Assembly: GCA_030592085.1 (NCBI GenBank)
Contig: JAUUZV010000046.1
Span: forward strand, 1-11,985
Length of the DNA stretch: 11,985 nucleotides
Source: Clostridia bacterium
Lineage (GTDB): Bacteria; Bacillota; Clostridia; DUPQ01
Reading direction: 5' to 3'
Shown here: one piece after another, positions 6,494 to 11,985 of the stretch
Numbering within the stretch: the first letter of the stretch is position 1
Layout: every line of letters starts with the position of its first letter
The notes under the pieces: generated by a model
Database searches by the model: none
Told to the model about the DNA's origin: nothing
The model's input: the letters and a program-made list of their open reading frames with translations, nothing else
Translations under genes and position numbers: made by a program

Positions 6494-7957
6494 TTATATT
6501 GCCAACTGTTTAATCAGCTTGACATATTTCCTCCTTATATTTTTTTCAATTTTCGTCGCATAATTATTAGCAGTTGCAGTAAGCATGCTTCTTTTTTTGC
6601 TATAAGGTATTACTCCAAGCCAATTAGCTTCAATAGCTTTGCTAGTAATGGATTGCCTGATATGGGAATGATAACTATTGAATTGCACTACAAAAAATCT
6701 GCTTCTTGATAACTGTTGTCTTCTACATAAAAAATCAATAATAGCATTATTTTTTCTAATATCATTTATTCCATATTGAACAGAAAAAATAACATAGTCA
6801 GCTAAATACATGGATTTGATATTCATGCTATCGTAAATATAATCAGTACAGTTTATTATTATTACTTCATAATCGCTTAAATGTTTTGCCATCAAAGTAT
6901 CAAGAAAAGACTCATTAAAATTTTCATAACCTTCAATGTCTACACGACATGGTAGTATACTTAAATTCCCTTTAGGGTAAGGTTTGTACAGCTGTTCGTT
7001 GTATTCAAATAAGTAATCTTGTAAGTATAACTTGCATTTTTTATGATTTATTAGATTATCCAATTCTCCTGAAAATATATTAGTATCGATTAGCAGCGTT
7101 TTCTTTTTACAATACTTTGATAAAACATGAGCTAATTCACCAGCTAACATAGAATTCCCTTGTATTGATATTATTTTATTTGAATGTCTAGCTATATTTT
7201 CTTGATTTTTCGAGGTTATTTTATTTAAGTCATTGATAATCTGACTAGTTGAAGAATACCTTTCCATTGAATTTTTCTTGCTACATTTTTCAATAATAGA
7301 AAAAAGCTCATGATAGTGTTGCTCTGATTGTATTTTTTCAAATATTTTTTTCATTTTACCAGTTAACATATAATATGCGACTAATCCTAGTGAATAAATA
7401 TCTGATTGAATATTTTTCTTTTTTCCTAATAATCTTTCAGGTGCTATAAAATTACTTGTTCCTTTTTGATTAGTAACAGATGCAAAGTCTATTAGATATA
7501 CCCCTTGATCATTAATAATAATATTTTCTGGTTTCACATCCCCATGTATAACTGCATTAGGTTGTAATGTGTGAAGGTATTGTAATATATATAGAATTTT
7601 TTTTAATAATTCAGTTGCTTCTTCAATTGTAAAAGTATAACTGGATTCAACAAGGTCTTTTATAGTTTTTCCTTCAATTAATTCAAGAACAATATAGTAG
7701 CTTCCCATATCTTCAAAAACATCATACACATGAGGTAAACCTGGATGTTGTAAGTTTTTAAGTACTTCAAATTCTCCCAGATCTTTACCTTTATTTTTTT
7801 TTATTTCTTTTATAACTTTATGATTACCAATTACTTGATCATGACATAGAGAAACCACACTGTTAGCTGTTGCTTGTAATATGCTAATAATCTTGTATCT
7901 CTCATTTATAATTCTAATAATATCACCTCTCAAGTAAATATTACCATTATTTGTCAT
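6494..7957 (-). CDS. Ser/Thr protein kinase fused to a CpaE/TadZ-like domain
   Basis: Residue numbers count from the TTG at 7966. Residues 24-250 are a Hanks-type kinase: Lys53, alpha-C Glu65, catalytic loop HGDVKPEN (141-148), DFA instead of DFG (160-162), APE (175-177) and the Asp189 helix SDIYSLG. The glycine-rich loop is replaced by a glycine-free QATANSVV (31-38). Residues 264-485 resemble a MinD/CpaE ATPase: a beta strand KIISIQG, LLIDTN (291-296), IIINC (369-373), ADYVIFSVQYG (389-399). The P-loop Gly-Lys-Thr is missing (GNSMLAGELA), so nucleotide binding by this half is doubtful. CpaE/TadZ proteins place Tad machines in the cell, and this gene leads the tad operon just before tadA. 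No membrane segment is seen. I give the ATG at 7957. The TTG at 7966 is possible, and the best ribosome site (7929-7922) points instead to an ATT at 7918. Kinase catalytic residues are present, so it may be active despite the odd loop. Confidence 0.85.
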   Translation of the reverse strand: MTNNGNIYLRGDIIRIINERYKIISILQATANSVVSLCHDQVIGNHKVIKEIKKNKGKDLGEFEVLKNLQHPGLPHVYDVFEDMGSYYIVLELIEGKTIKDLVESSYTFTIEEATELLKKILYILQYLHTLQPNAVIHGDVKPENIIINDQGVYLIDFASVTNQKGTSNFIAPERLLGKKKNIQSDIYSLGLVAYYMLTGKMKKIFEKIQSEQHYHELFSIIEKCSKKNSMERYSSTSQIINDLNKITSKNQENIARHSNKIISIQGNSMLAGELAHVLSKYCKKKTLLIDTNIFSGELDNLINHKKCKLYLQDYLFEYNEQLYKPYPKGNLSILPCRVDIEGYENFNESFLDTLMAKHLSDYEVIIINCTDYIYDSMNIKSMYLADYVIFSVQYGINDIRKNNAIIDFLCRRQQLSRSRFFVVQFNSYHSHIRQSITSKAIEANWLGVIPYSKKRSMLTATANNYATKIEKNIRRKYVKLIKQLAI

Positions 7958-7973
7958 ATTTATCAAGATATAT

Positions 7974-7988
7974 TTACATATTATGTAA
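7974..7988. repeat. 15-bp inverted repeat upstream of the Tad operon
   Basis: TTACATA and TATGTAA flank one central base, forming a perfect inverted repeat that ends 17 bases before the ATG of the kinase fusion. Its position fits an operator or a small 5'-leader structure of the Tad operon. No convincing sigma-A promoter was found for this operon, so the site cannot be placed relative to a transcription start. All-AT flanks make chance possible. Confidence 0.35.
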
Positions 7989-8011
7989 TTTTTAAATATA
8001 CCCTTACTATT

Positions 8012-8219
8012 CTAAGTAATATTACATTTCCTCTTCAATTTCTTATACACCACTTTTGTCAGAGCCAATTCTTTTGATTAAACCTTTTTCTTTTACCACC
8101 TTTATATTTCTCTCAATATAATTGCTTCTCTGTAGTAATGAAACAATAACAGGATTTCTTGCTATACTAATTTTCCCAAAATTCTTAATATTAAGACCTC
8201 AAGGTAATTTTGTGTTAAC
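8012..8219 (-). pseudogene. Decayed remnant of an AlbA/Schlafen-type ATP-binding protein gene
   Basis: The minus strand of the intergenic gap encodes recognisable protein in one frame. Bases 8219-8199 read VNTKLP followed by a TGA stop. Bases 8198-8043 then read GLNIKNFGKISIARNPVI, then VSLLQRSNYIER, then NIKVVKEKGLIKRIGSDKSG and V, ending in TAA. In AAA_4/AlbA_2 ATP-binding proteins the first part (xLPxGLxxxxFGKxSxxRNPxIxxLLxRxxYIEK) lies before the GTG-I motif, and the last part is the C-terminal winged helix (KEKGLIxRIGSDKSGYW). Here they are joined directly, so roughly the middle of that region has been deleted. The TGA interrupts the expected LP-x-GL. A one-base shift after SDKSG continues as YKKLKRK to a TAG at 8014-8012. 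No start codon or ribosome site remains. This explains why the gap exists. Family recognition is from memory. Confidence 0.7.
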
Positions 8220-8279
8220 CAAACAAAGATATCCACAATTGTGGATATCTCTGTTAACTAATGTGGATATGTTAATAAC
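8214..8279. repeat. Three phased ATATCCACA boxes with GTTAAC elements
   Basis: ATATCCACA occurs at 8229-8237 (plus) and as its complement TGTGGATAT at 8240-8248 and 8262-8270. Box starts are 11 and 22 bp apart, one and two helical turns, so a protein could meet them on the same DNA face. GTTAAC sits at 8214-8219 and 8253-8258, and GTTAATAAC at 8271-8279. The stretches from 8240 and from 8262 therefore form an imperfect 22-bp direct repeat (TGTGGATAT then a TTAAC-like block). Each nonamer differs by one base from the DnaA box TTATCCACA. The repeats run up to, and the last one overlaps, the comFC stop codon. Confidence 0.5.
8227..8250 (-). terminator. Perfect 24-bp palindrome; likely terminator of the recD2-comFC operon
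   Basis: The half-site AGATATCCACAA is followed by its exact complement. As RNA it folds into a 10-bp stem with an AAUU loop. On the minus strand it lies 28 bases after the comFC stop codon and is followed by TTGTTTGG, giving the run UUUGUUU counting the last stem base, so it fits a rho-independent terminator. The U-tract is imperfect. The same half-site occurs a third time next to it, which a terminator alone does not explain (see the separate repeat entry). Confidence 0.55.
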
Positions 8280-8890
8280 TATTTTATTACTCTAGCTAAA
8301 GTAATAAATATAACTTTTTTACACCCCGTTGAAATCAACACTTTTTCACATTCTCTAAGTGTACTTCCTGTTGTTGTAATATCATCAACTAAATATATAA
8401 GATCACTTGAAATAAACTTATTAATTCTAGAAAATGCATCAATCAAATTACTTTGTCTTTCTTTTATGTGTAACTCTTTTTGAAAAGATGTTTGTTTTAT
8501 TTTTTTTAATAATTTTATACAAGGCATATTTAGCTTTTTCGCGAGTACCCTAGCAATAACTTCGCTCTGATTGAATCCTCTTACACCAGCAATTTTGTTA
8601 TGTATAGGAACATAGGTTATTATTCCCTTCTTCATGTCTTGTTTCTGTAAGAGTTCTCCACAAAAAGATGTAAATCTTTTCAGATATACAGGTTTGTTAT
8701 ATTGTTTTGCTTGTAATATGAAAAAGTCTTTTTCTAATTTATAATCTAGAAAATAATATAGATTATGAATTTTTTTCACAGTAGCTGGTAATATTGTGCT
8801 GCATTCAGAGCACAATCCACCTAATAATTTATCACTTTCTTTTTGACAAAAAAAGCATTGATTAGAAAATAAATACTTTGTAAGATTCAT
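8279..8890 (-). CDS. comFC: ComFC-type phosphoribosyltransferase-fold competence protein
   Basis: The protein has 203 residues and matches the ComFC/GntX family. An N-terminal zinc-finger pattern has Cys12, Cys15, Cys27 and Cys30. The family motif RGFNQS is at 104-109. The PRPP-binding loop LVDDITTTGST is at 167-177. ComFC is needed for natural transformation in several bacteria and acts in the cytoplasm on incoming single-stranded DNA or its protection; its exact reaction is not established here. The ATG at 8890 has GAGG 8 bases upstream and follows recD2 by 15 bases, so the two are co-transcribed. A comFA helicase gene is not adjacent; RecD2 occupies that upstream position instead. A likely terminator lies 28 bases after the stop. 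Confidence 0.93.
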   Translation of the reverse strand: MNLTKYLFSNQCFFCQKESDKLLGGLCSECSTILPATVKKIHNLYYFLDYKLEKDFFILQAKQYNKPVYLKRFTSFCGELLQKQDMKKGIITYVPIHNKIAGVRGFNQSEVIARVLAKKLNMPCIKLLKKIKQTSFQKELHIKERQSNLIDAFSRINKFISSDLIYLVDDITTTGSTLRECEKVLISTGCKKVIFITLARVIK

Positions 8891-8905
8891 TAATAAAACC
8901 TCATT

Positions 8906-11074
8906 TTAGATTAGTAACATTTCTAATAGCCCAGAATATCGTTTGCCAACTTCAACGTTATTAATCATCCTTCTAATTATATTATTATCCCCAATCAAAT
9001 ATATTTGTTTTTTAGCTCGTGTTACTGCTGTATAAAATAAATTTCTATTTAATAATGCTTCATAGGCATTATATAGAGGAATAATTACACAGTCATATTC
9101 ACTCCCCTGACTATTATGAACAGTAATGCTATAAGCTAGCTCAAGTTGATCTAACTCTGCAAACTCATAAGTAACCATTTTTTCTTCTTCAAATATTACA
9201 TTAACTGTTTTATCATGTAAGTTAATTTCAGAAATTACTCCAATATCTCCGTTATAAATTCCAAATCCTTCTTCTGTCTGATTCCTATAATATAGATTAT
9301 AGTTTTTTCTAATTTGCATAACTTTATCATGTTCTCTAAAAATTCTAGATGGAAACACTTTTTCAATTTTACTTGTGCTTTTTTTATTACAACTCTCTTG
9401 CATGACTTTATTTAAATTAATTGTACCTAATATCCCTTTTTTACTAGGGGTAATTAATTGAACATCACTATTTGTTTTACTTAACTGCTGATATACATTC
9501 AAGACTTGTTTTAATGTCTCGTCATTTCGTTGACATGAAATATTAATTATCTCCTTATTATCATAAAACTGTTCTGTGAATTTTCCGCTAATAATATCTT
9601 GTGAAAATTGAGGAATTAGACTAAACTCTTCTTGTCTGTAGATTTTTGTTAATAATGAATATGGTACTTTTTCCGAGTTTAGTAAATCGCTTAAAACTAA
9701 CCCAGGACCAATTGCTGGTAATTGGTCACAATCACCAACTAATACTAATCGTCCACCTGATGGAATTGCTTTTAAAAGTGACTGAAATAGTAATATATCT
9801 ACCATTGATACTTCATCAACAATTATTACATCACAATCTAATGGGTCATGTTCATTTTTCATAAAAACAGTTTCCCCTTGACTAGCCATCATATCTACCT
9901 CTAATAAGCGATGTATTGTTTTAGCTTTGAAAACACTATACTGTTCCATTTTTTTAGATGCACGTCCAGTAGGAGCTGTTAAAGAAAATTTTAATCCCAT
10001 CATAAATAGTGTATCAATTAGTACTTTAATAATTGTAGTTTTACCAGTACCTGGACCCCCAGAAATTATACTTATACCACTAAATAGTGATTTCCTAATA
10101 GCTAAAATCTGATCATCGTCTAGTGTTAAATGCATTTTATCCAATACAGTTACTAATCGTTCTTCAATAATTTTACTATTGTGTGAATAGTCAAGTTTTA
10201 GTAAACTTTTTATTTTATTAGCTACATATTCTTCTGCTTGGAAATATTTTGGTAAATATATTTTTTCATGGTCATTTACTAATAAATCACTATTAAAGCA
10301 CATTGTTAATTCTGTTCGAATAGCTATTTCATCTACTCTAAGTTTACTTGCTGTATGTGTAATTAATTCTTGTAGTGGTAAGTAAGTGCTTCCTGATTGT
10401 GCAGCTTTTAGTAGTACATATTCAATCCCTGCAACAATTCGCTCAGGTGCATCTATAAGCATTCCTAAAACAGAAGCAATGCGGTCTGCTTGTTTAAAAG
10501 TTAATCCCACTTCTTCATTACATAATGAATACGGATTTCTATTAATAATATCTATTGTTTCATCTTCATAAAATTGATAAGCTCTAAATGCATAATTAGC
10601 ATTAATTCCATGTTTTGAAAAAAGAAGAACTACAGCTGCTAGATTTTTTTGACTAGCAATGCTTTCACCAACTTGCATAGCTTTTTCAGTAGATATTCCT
10701 TTTATTGTTGCTAACTGGATAGGATCATTTTCTATAATATAGGAAGTCTGATTACCAAATTTTTCAACAATTCGCAATGCTGTTTTTTCACCTATTCCTT
10801 TTACAAGACCAGAAGCTAAATACTTTACAAGTGCATCATTTGTATCAGGTAATTGTCTATCAGCTTTATTGAAGCCAAACTGTCTGCCAAATGTTTTATG
10901 TAATACCCAATTGCCAGATAATTCAACTAATTCTCCAGCACGTGCTGAAGGAAGTATTCCAACGCACGTAATTTGTGTGTTTTCTTGAAGCAATTTAAAA
11001 ACGGCATAGCCGTTTTGTGCATTTAGAAATATGACGTCATCTATGTATCCTGTAATTGTTATTATGTCCATCAT
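8906..11074 (-). CDS. recD2: RecD2 (RecD/TraA-family) ATP-dependent DNA helicase
   Basis: This is a 5'-3' superfamily 1B DNA helicase of the RecD2 type, which works without RecBC and is linked to repair and replication-fork maintenance. The 722 residues are a normal length. The N-terminal region (1-90) and a helix-hairpin-helix area (about 86-205, including LVKGIGEKTALRIVEKFG) come before the motor. Helicase motifs are Walker A GGPGTGKTT (339-347), motif Ia TAPTGRASKK (366-375), Walker B IIVDEVSM (417-424), motif III LVGDCDQLP (445-453), motif IV YRQ (479-481), motif V VHNSQGSEYD (652-661) and motif VI YTAVTRAKK (681-689). All look intact. The ATG at 11074 directly follows the TAG of the pilin gene; the next codon is also ATG, so the start may be either. 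No ribosome site is seen, so coupling to the pilin gene is probable. Confidence 0.95.
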   Translation of the reverse strand: MMDIITITGYIDDVIFLNAQNGYAVFKLLQENTQITCVGILPSARAGELVELSGNWVLHKTFGRQFGFNKADRQLPDTNDALVKYLASGLVKGIGEKTALRIVEKFGNQTSYIIENDPIQLATIKGISTEKAMQVGESIASQKNLAAVVLLFSKHGINANYAFRAYQFYEDETIDIINRNPYSLCNEEVGLTFKQADRIASVLGMLIDAPERIVAGIEYVLLKAAQSGSTYLPLQELITHTASKLRVDEIAIRTELTMCFNSDLLVNDHEKIYLPKYFQAEEYVANKIKSLLKLDYSHNSKIIEERLVTVLDKMHLTLDDDQILAIRKSLFSGISIISGGPGTGKTTIIKVLIDTLFMMGLKFSLTAPTGRASKKMEQYSVFKAKTIHRLLEVDMMASQGETVFMKNEHDPLDCDVIIVDEVSMVDILLFQSLLKAIPSGGRLVLVGDCDQLPAIGPGLVLSDLLNSEKVPYSLLTKIYRQEEFSLIPQFSQDIISGKFTEQFYDNKEIINISCQRNDETLKQVLNVYQQLSKTNSDVQLITPSKKGILGTINLNKVMQESCNKKSTSKIEKVFPSRIFREHDKVMQIRKNYNLYYRNQTEEGFGIYNGDIGVISEINLHDKTVNVIFEEEKMVTYEFAELDQLELAYSITVHNSQGSEYDCVIIPLYNAYEALLNRNLFYTAVTRAKKQIYLIGDNNIIRRMINNVEVGKRYSGLLEMLLI

Positions 11075-11641
11075 CTATTGATATACGTCCAATCGCGAGT
11101 CATCTATCACTTCCCCATCTCGATCAAAAGCATAGATACTAATAGGTACATGAGAGTTCCTTAAGTATATCACAATTGTTCCAATCAACAACTGTTTTTC
11201 CTCACTAGTTAAAGACAAACTATCAGGATTTAATTTGCTATTATCAGTAAGTAATATTGCAGGTGTTAGTACACCTGTTAAACTACTTTGTCTAATAATT
11301 ATTCTTTTTTCAGATACAGGGTTAATTACATTATGAGCATTATCATTGTCATTTGAGCCAATAATACTACCTTCTTTGGCTAAATCAATTTCTAACTGTT
11401 TTGATAACGTTTCTTCATTATTATCTTCACTAAAAAAAGAAGTATCTTCATAATTTTTTATTTGATTATTAACAAAGTAATTTACACTTCTTACATTAGT
11501 TTTCAATACTACATCCATAGCATTTTTTGTTACATTATTATATACAGGAATTGCAATTGCTACTAAAATTCCAATAATTACTACAACAATTATTATTTCG
11601 ATTAGTGAAAAACCATGGTTATTATTTCTAATACCAATCAC
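11075..11641 (-). CDS. Type IVa-like prepilin
   Basis: The protein has a short leader ending HG, then FSLIE, then a hydrophobic helix (FSLIEIIIVVVIIGILVAIA). With a GTG start the cleavage site is Gly10/Phe11 and Glu15 is at +5, the full N-methylation signature of type IVa pilins and type II pseudopilins. The rest (about 40-188) is soluble with no cysteines and no family I recognise; the segment ending SIYAFDRDGEVIDDS lies near the C-terminus. It sits between metK and recD2, 4 bases after the metK stop and directly abutting recD2. The start is uncertain: AAGGAG overlaps the GTG at 11641, which is too close. An ATT at 11632 lies 8 bases after it and would give a typical leader MRNNNHG. Whether it forms a pilus, a minor subunit or a DNA-uptake pseudopilin cannot be told. 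Confidence 0.88.
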   Translation of the reverse strand: MIGIRNNNHGFSLIEIIIVVVIIGILVAIAIPVYNNVTKNAMDVVLKTNVRSVNYFVNNQIKNYEDTSFFSEDNNEETLSKQLEIDLAKEGSIIGSNDNDNAHNVINPVSEKRIIIRQSSLTGVLTPAILLTDNSKLNPDSLSLTSEEKQLLIGTIVIYLRNSHVPISIYAFDRDGEVIDDSRLDVYQ

Positions 11642-11646
11642 TCCTT
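11641..11646 (-). promoter_or_regulatory. Ribosome binding site of the prepilin, overlapping its GTG
   Basis: The minus strand reads AAGGAG directly after the metK stop codon. Its final G is the first base of the annotated GTG start, so that codon would be covered by the ribosome's anti-Shine-Dalgarno pairing. The spacing is right for an in-frame ATT at 11632-11630. No in-frame ATG or TTG occurs before the cleavage site. Confidence 0.5.
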
Positions 11647-11985
11647 TATAAAAGTTTCGCTATTTTATCTGCTACATCTGTGTGTTCCCAAGTTAAGTTT
11701 AAGTCATCTCTTCCAAAATGTCCATAGGAAGCTGTTTGTAAGTATATTGGTTTCTTCAGTTTTAGTTTCTTAATAATACCTTGAGGTGTTAAATCAAAGA
11801 GTTCTCTAATTGCCCTAATAATTTTATCATCAGAAACTTTTGCTGTCCCAAAAGTATTAATATTAATAGATACAGGTTCTGCTACACCAATAGCATAGGC
11901 TAATTGAACTTCGCAACGATCCACTGCACCTGATGCAACAATATTCTTTGCTACGTATCTAGCAGCATAAGCTGCTGATCTATCA
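11646..11985 (-). CDS. metK: S-adenosylmethionine synthetase MetK, C-terminal part
   Basis: MetK makes S-adenosylmethionine from methionine and ATP in the cytoplasm. The window holds the last 112 codons plus stop; the frame enters open at the right edge, so about 280 N-terminal residues lie outside. The first visible residues are DRSAAYAARYVAKNIV, then DRCEVQLAYAIGVAEPVSI, then GTAKVSD, FDLTPQGII and TASYGHFGR, all hallmarks of MetK. The internal GTG near 11924 is not a start; it codes Val within VDRCEV. Downstream the prepilin gene follows by 4 bases, so metK probably begins the metK-pilin-recD2-comFC operon, but its promoter is not visible. Its product supplies the SAM used by rsmI and trmN6 at the other end of the window. 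Confidence 0.97.
   Translation of the reverse strand, partial: DRSAAYAARYVAKNIVASGAVDRCEVQLAYAIGVAEPVSININTFGTAKVSDDKIIRAIRELFDLTPQGIIKKLKLKKPIYLQTASYGHFGRDDLNLTWEHTDVADKIAKLL

Noticed and set aside
8009..8032. Sigma-H-like promoter (AGGAAAT, 13 bases, GAAT) on the minus strand before the Tad operon
   Set aside because: The spacing is one base short of the usual range and the purine of the -10 element is missing; it also overlaps the tail of the gene remnant. It remains a weak candidate only.
8045..8062. Promoter CTGACA with TATAAG on the minus strand
   Set aside because: The spacer is only 9 bases, and the bases are explained as codons of the gene remnant.
8214..8279. Replication origin
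   Set aside because: Only three imperfect DnaA-type boxes, no dnaA/dnaN/rep gene and no clear unwinding element next to them; a terminator plus regulatory site is simpler.
8214..8279. CRISPR array or insertion-sequence end
   Set aside because: The repeats are too short and too close for CRISPR, no cas or transposase gene is near, and no target duplication is seen.
9646..10571. Three plus-strand reading frames of 61-72 residues inside recD2
   Set aside because: They are antisense shadows of conserved helicase motifs and have no start signals.

Overview
The window is AT-rich, tightly packed DNA from a low-GC Firmicute, most likely a member of the Clostridia. The evidence is the clostridial form of AbrB with a Cys4 tail, the trmN6-rsmI-abrB block that is also found next to metS in Bacillus, strong GGAGG ribosome sites, and a Tad pilus operon without an outer-membrane secretin. 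Genus cannot be decided from the sequence. All genes except abrB lie on the minus strand.

Layout from left to right. (1) Bases 1-189 are a divergent control region. It holds a sigma-A promoter for abrB on the plus strand and a promoter plus ribosome site for a minus-strand gene that starts just off the left edge (metG/metS by comparison with Bacillus, an inference). (2) abrB (190-441) converges on rsmI with a 3-base gap; rsmI overlaps trmN6. The trmN6 promoter is placed so that the transcript may begin at the A of the ATG (leaderless). (3) From 2026 to 7957 there is one colinear, coupled operon for a Tad-type (Flp, type IVb/c) pilus. In order of transcription it encodes a Ser/Thr kinase fused to a CpaE/MinD-like domain that has lost its P-loop, the TadA/CpaF motor ATPase, TadB, TadC, a short Flp-type prepilin with the strongest ribosome site of the cluster, two small single-pass pseudopilin-like proteins, and a SAF-domain CpaB-like protein. 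No prepilin peptidase is present in the window. (4) Bases 7958-8278 look like an empty gap but hold a decayed, internally deleted piece of an AlbA/Schlafen-type ATP-binding protein gene, and a perfect 24-bp palindrome with a third related half-site, phased at 11 and 22 bp. (5) From 8279 to the right edge runs a second minus-strand operon: the end of metK, a type IVa-like prepilin, recD2 and comFC.

How the genes fit together: the Tad operon is a near-complete surface-pilus or secretion machine, with a motor, a two-protein platform, a major pilin, minor pilins and an assembly/localisation factor carrying its own kinase domain. The second operon links methionine-to-SAM metabolism with a pilin and two DNA-handling proteins (RecD2 helicase and ComFC). 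A role of that pilin in DNA uptake is possible but not shown. The two methyltransferases at the left, rsmI and trmN6, modify 16S rRNA and tRNA and use the SAM that MetK makes.

Points most worth a second look: the kinase-CpaE fusion with a degenerate glycine-rich loop and no Walker A motif; the gene remnant in the intergenic gap; the phased ATATCCACA boxes; the predicted leaderless trmN6; and two genes (prepilin and kinase) whose best ribosome sites point to an ATT codon instead of ATG/GTG/TTG.
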